The translations under genes were made by a program, and so were the position numbers. Source: Hydrogenophilales bacterium (GTDB lineage Bacteria; Pseudomonadota; Gammaproteobacteria; Burkholderiales; Thiobacillaceae). From it: 64,000 nt of DNA. How positions within the stretch are numbered: the first letter of the stretch is position 1; each line of letters starts with the position of its first letter. The stretch is taken from positions 434,001 to 498,000 of the forward strand of contig JADJCP010000002.1 in the NCBI GenBank assembly GCA_016703155.1, in the 5' to 3' direction. This document shows, one piece after another, positions 63,331 through 64,000 of the stretch. A model generated the notes under the pieces. The model worked only from the letters and a program-made list of their open reading frames with translations, did no database searches and was not told where the DNA came from.

Positions 63331-64000
63331 GCAGCTCGGCGCACAAGCCGCCGCCATCCCGAGTGTTCAGCACGACGTGCCAACCGTAGGCATCGGCGAG
63401 TTGCCGAACGATAGCCAAGCCCAGACCGGAGCCGCCGGTGTCGCGGGCGCGCGAGCCCTCCAGGCGGTAGAAAGGCTGGAACACGGTTTCCAGCTCGGCT
63501 TCGGGAATGCCGGGGCCACGGTCGAGCACGGCGATACGCACGGCCTCAGCATCGCAATCGAGGCGTAACTCGACAGGCTTGCCCTCGCCATAGCGCAGGG
63601 CATTACCCAGGAGATTGGCGACGATGCGCCGCAACGCGCGCTCGCCGACGACGACCTTGCAGGCCACCTCGTGGGCGTGCCACACCACCGGCCCGGCACG
63701 TGCCGCGTCCGCCGCCAGTTCGCCGAGCAGAGCTGACAACTCCAGCTCGGTGATTTCCGCGCCCTTCAGTGCCCGCGAAAAATCGAGCATCTCGCTGATC
63801 AGGCGCCCCATTTCCTCAAGGTCGCCCTCCATGCGCCGCACCATCTCTCTGTCATCGGTATCCAGCATCGACAAAGCCAGACGCAGGCGGGTGATCGGTG
63901 TACGCAGGTCATGCGAGATGCCGGACAGCAGCACAGTGCGGTTTTCCAGCAGCTTCTGAACTTCGTCCGCCATCCGGTTGAAGGCCCTGGCCATTTGGCG
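63293..64000 (-). CDS. EnvZ-type sensor histidine kinase (N-terminus cut by window edge)
   Basis: The final 230 or so residues of a kinase. The HAMP end (ARAFNRMADEVQKLLENRTVLL) is followed by the H-box SGISHDLRTPITRLRLAL with the phospho-acceptor His, the N-box LLGNALRYGEGKPV, the G1 box VLDRGPGIPEAELETVFQPFYRLEGSRARDTGGSGLGLAIVRQLADAYG. H-box wording (DLRTPxTRLRLALE/S) is typical of the OmpR-partner EnvZ group. Upstream sensor part lies outside the window. Confidence 0.9.
   Translation of the reverse strand, partial: RQMARAFNRMADEVQKLLENRTVLLSGISHDLRTPITRLRLALSMLDTDDREMVRRMEGDLEEMGRLISEMLDFSRALKGAEITELELSALLGELAADAARAGPVVWHAHEVACKVVVGERALRRIVANLLGNALRYGEGKPVELRLDCDAEAVRIAVLDRGPGIPEAELETVFQPFYRLEGSRARDTGGSGLGLAIVRQLADAYGWHVVLNTRDGGGLCAELLIPRAAPVTRPR

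Overview
The window is 64 kb of GC-rich, gene-dense chromosome from a proteobacterium, most likely a betaproteobacterium with sulfur or metal metabolism. This is inferred from gene content only: iron superoxide dismutase, TusA/DsrE2 sulfur carriers, a long arsenic operon, an AmmeMemoRadiSam locus, AcnA and GlgP. No rRNA, tRNA or CRISPR array was found.

Layout. 0-8 kb: a frameshifted sodB, a Bcr-type exporter with a YgiD-type dioxygenase, a PAS sensor, and a run of small + strand genes (GFA, Cdd1-like, SnoaL-like, DUF938, FemAB-like). 8-11 kb: a phosphatase-like gene, a HigBA toxin-antitoxin pair with a visible operator, and a PIN-domain gene fused end to end with an unknown partner. 11-15 kb: a divergent MocR/DUF1127 pair, and a TetR regulator whose likely operator recurs before tusA-dsrE2. 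15-21 kb: an HD-GYP receptor flanked by 292-bp direct repeats (one repeat is a dead copy of the neighbouring nucleotidyltransferase), an L,D-transpeptidase and an alanine-rich lipoprotein. 22-31 kb: an accessory stretch with a TPR-methyltransferase, a membrane protein, an intact IS1595-type element that clipped a small SH3-like gene, a glycosyltransferase/radical-SAM/SPASM fusion paired with a bicupin, and a cobalamin-type radical SAM protein carrying palindromic repeats inside its coding frame.

31-40 kb: an MFS exporter, tag, a GST and an EamA exporter preceded by a leader peptide and a terminator/antiterminator, then glgP and an orphan [NiFe]-hydrogenase small subunit fused to cytochrome c. 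40-46 kb: an arsenic operon on the minus strand (arsR, two arsC, acr3, MBL, arsP, Cys-tail protein, arsM, thioredoxin). 46-51 kb: ispD with a premature stop, a short CDF transporter and the AmmeMemoRadiSam locus. 51-64 kb: a protein with twelve short tandem repeats, an XRE-like regulator, a PD-(D/E)XK nuclease next to an attC-like site, acnA, DUF4197, a nitroreductase, a crystallin-like protein, VanZ, DUF455 and an edge-truncated histidine kinase.

Five well-conserved genes (sodB, FemAB-like, B12 radical SAM, glgP, acnA) each lack exactly one base, and two more (ispD, the tandem-repeat protein) have a one-base nonsense change. This pattern looks more like consensus error than gene decay, so coordinates of those genes span the breaks.
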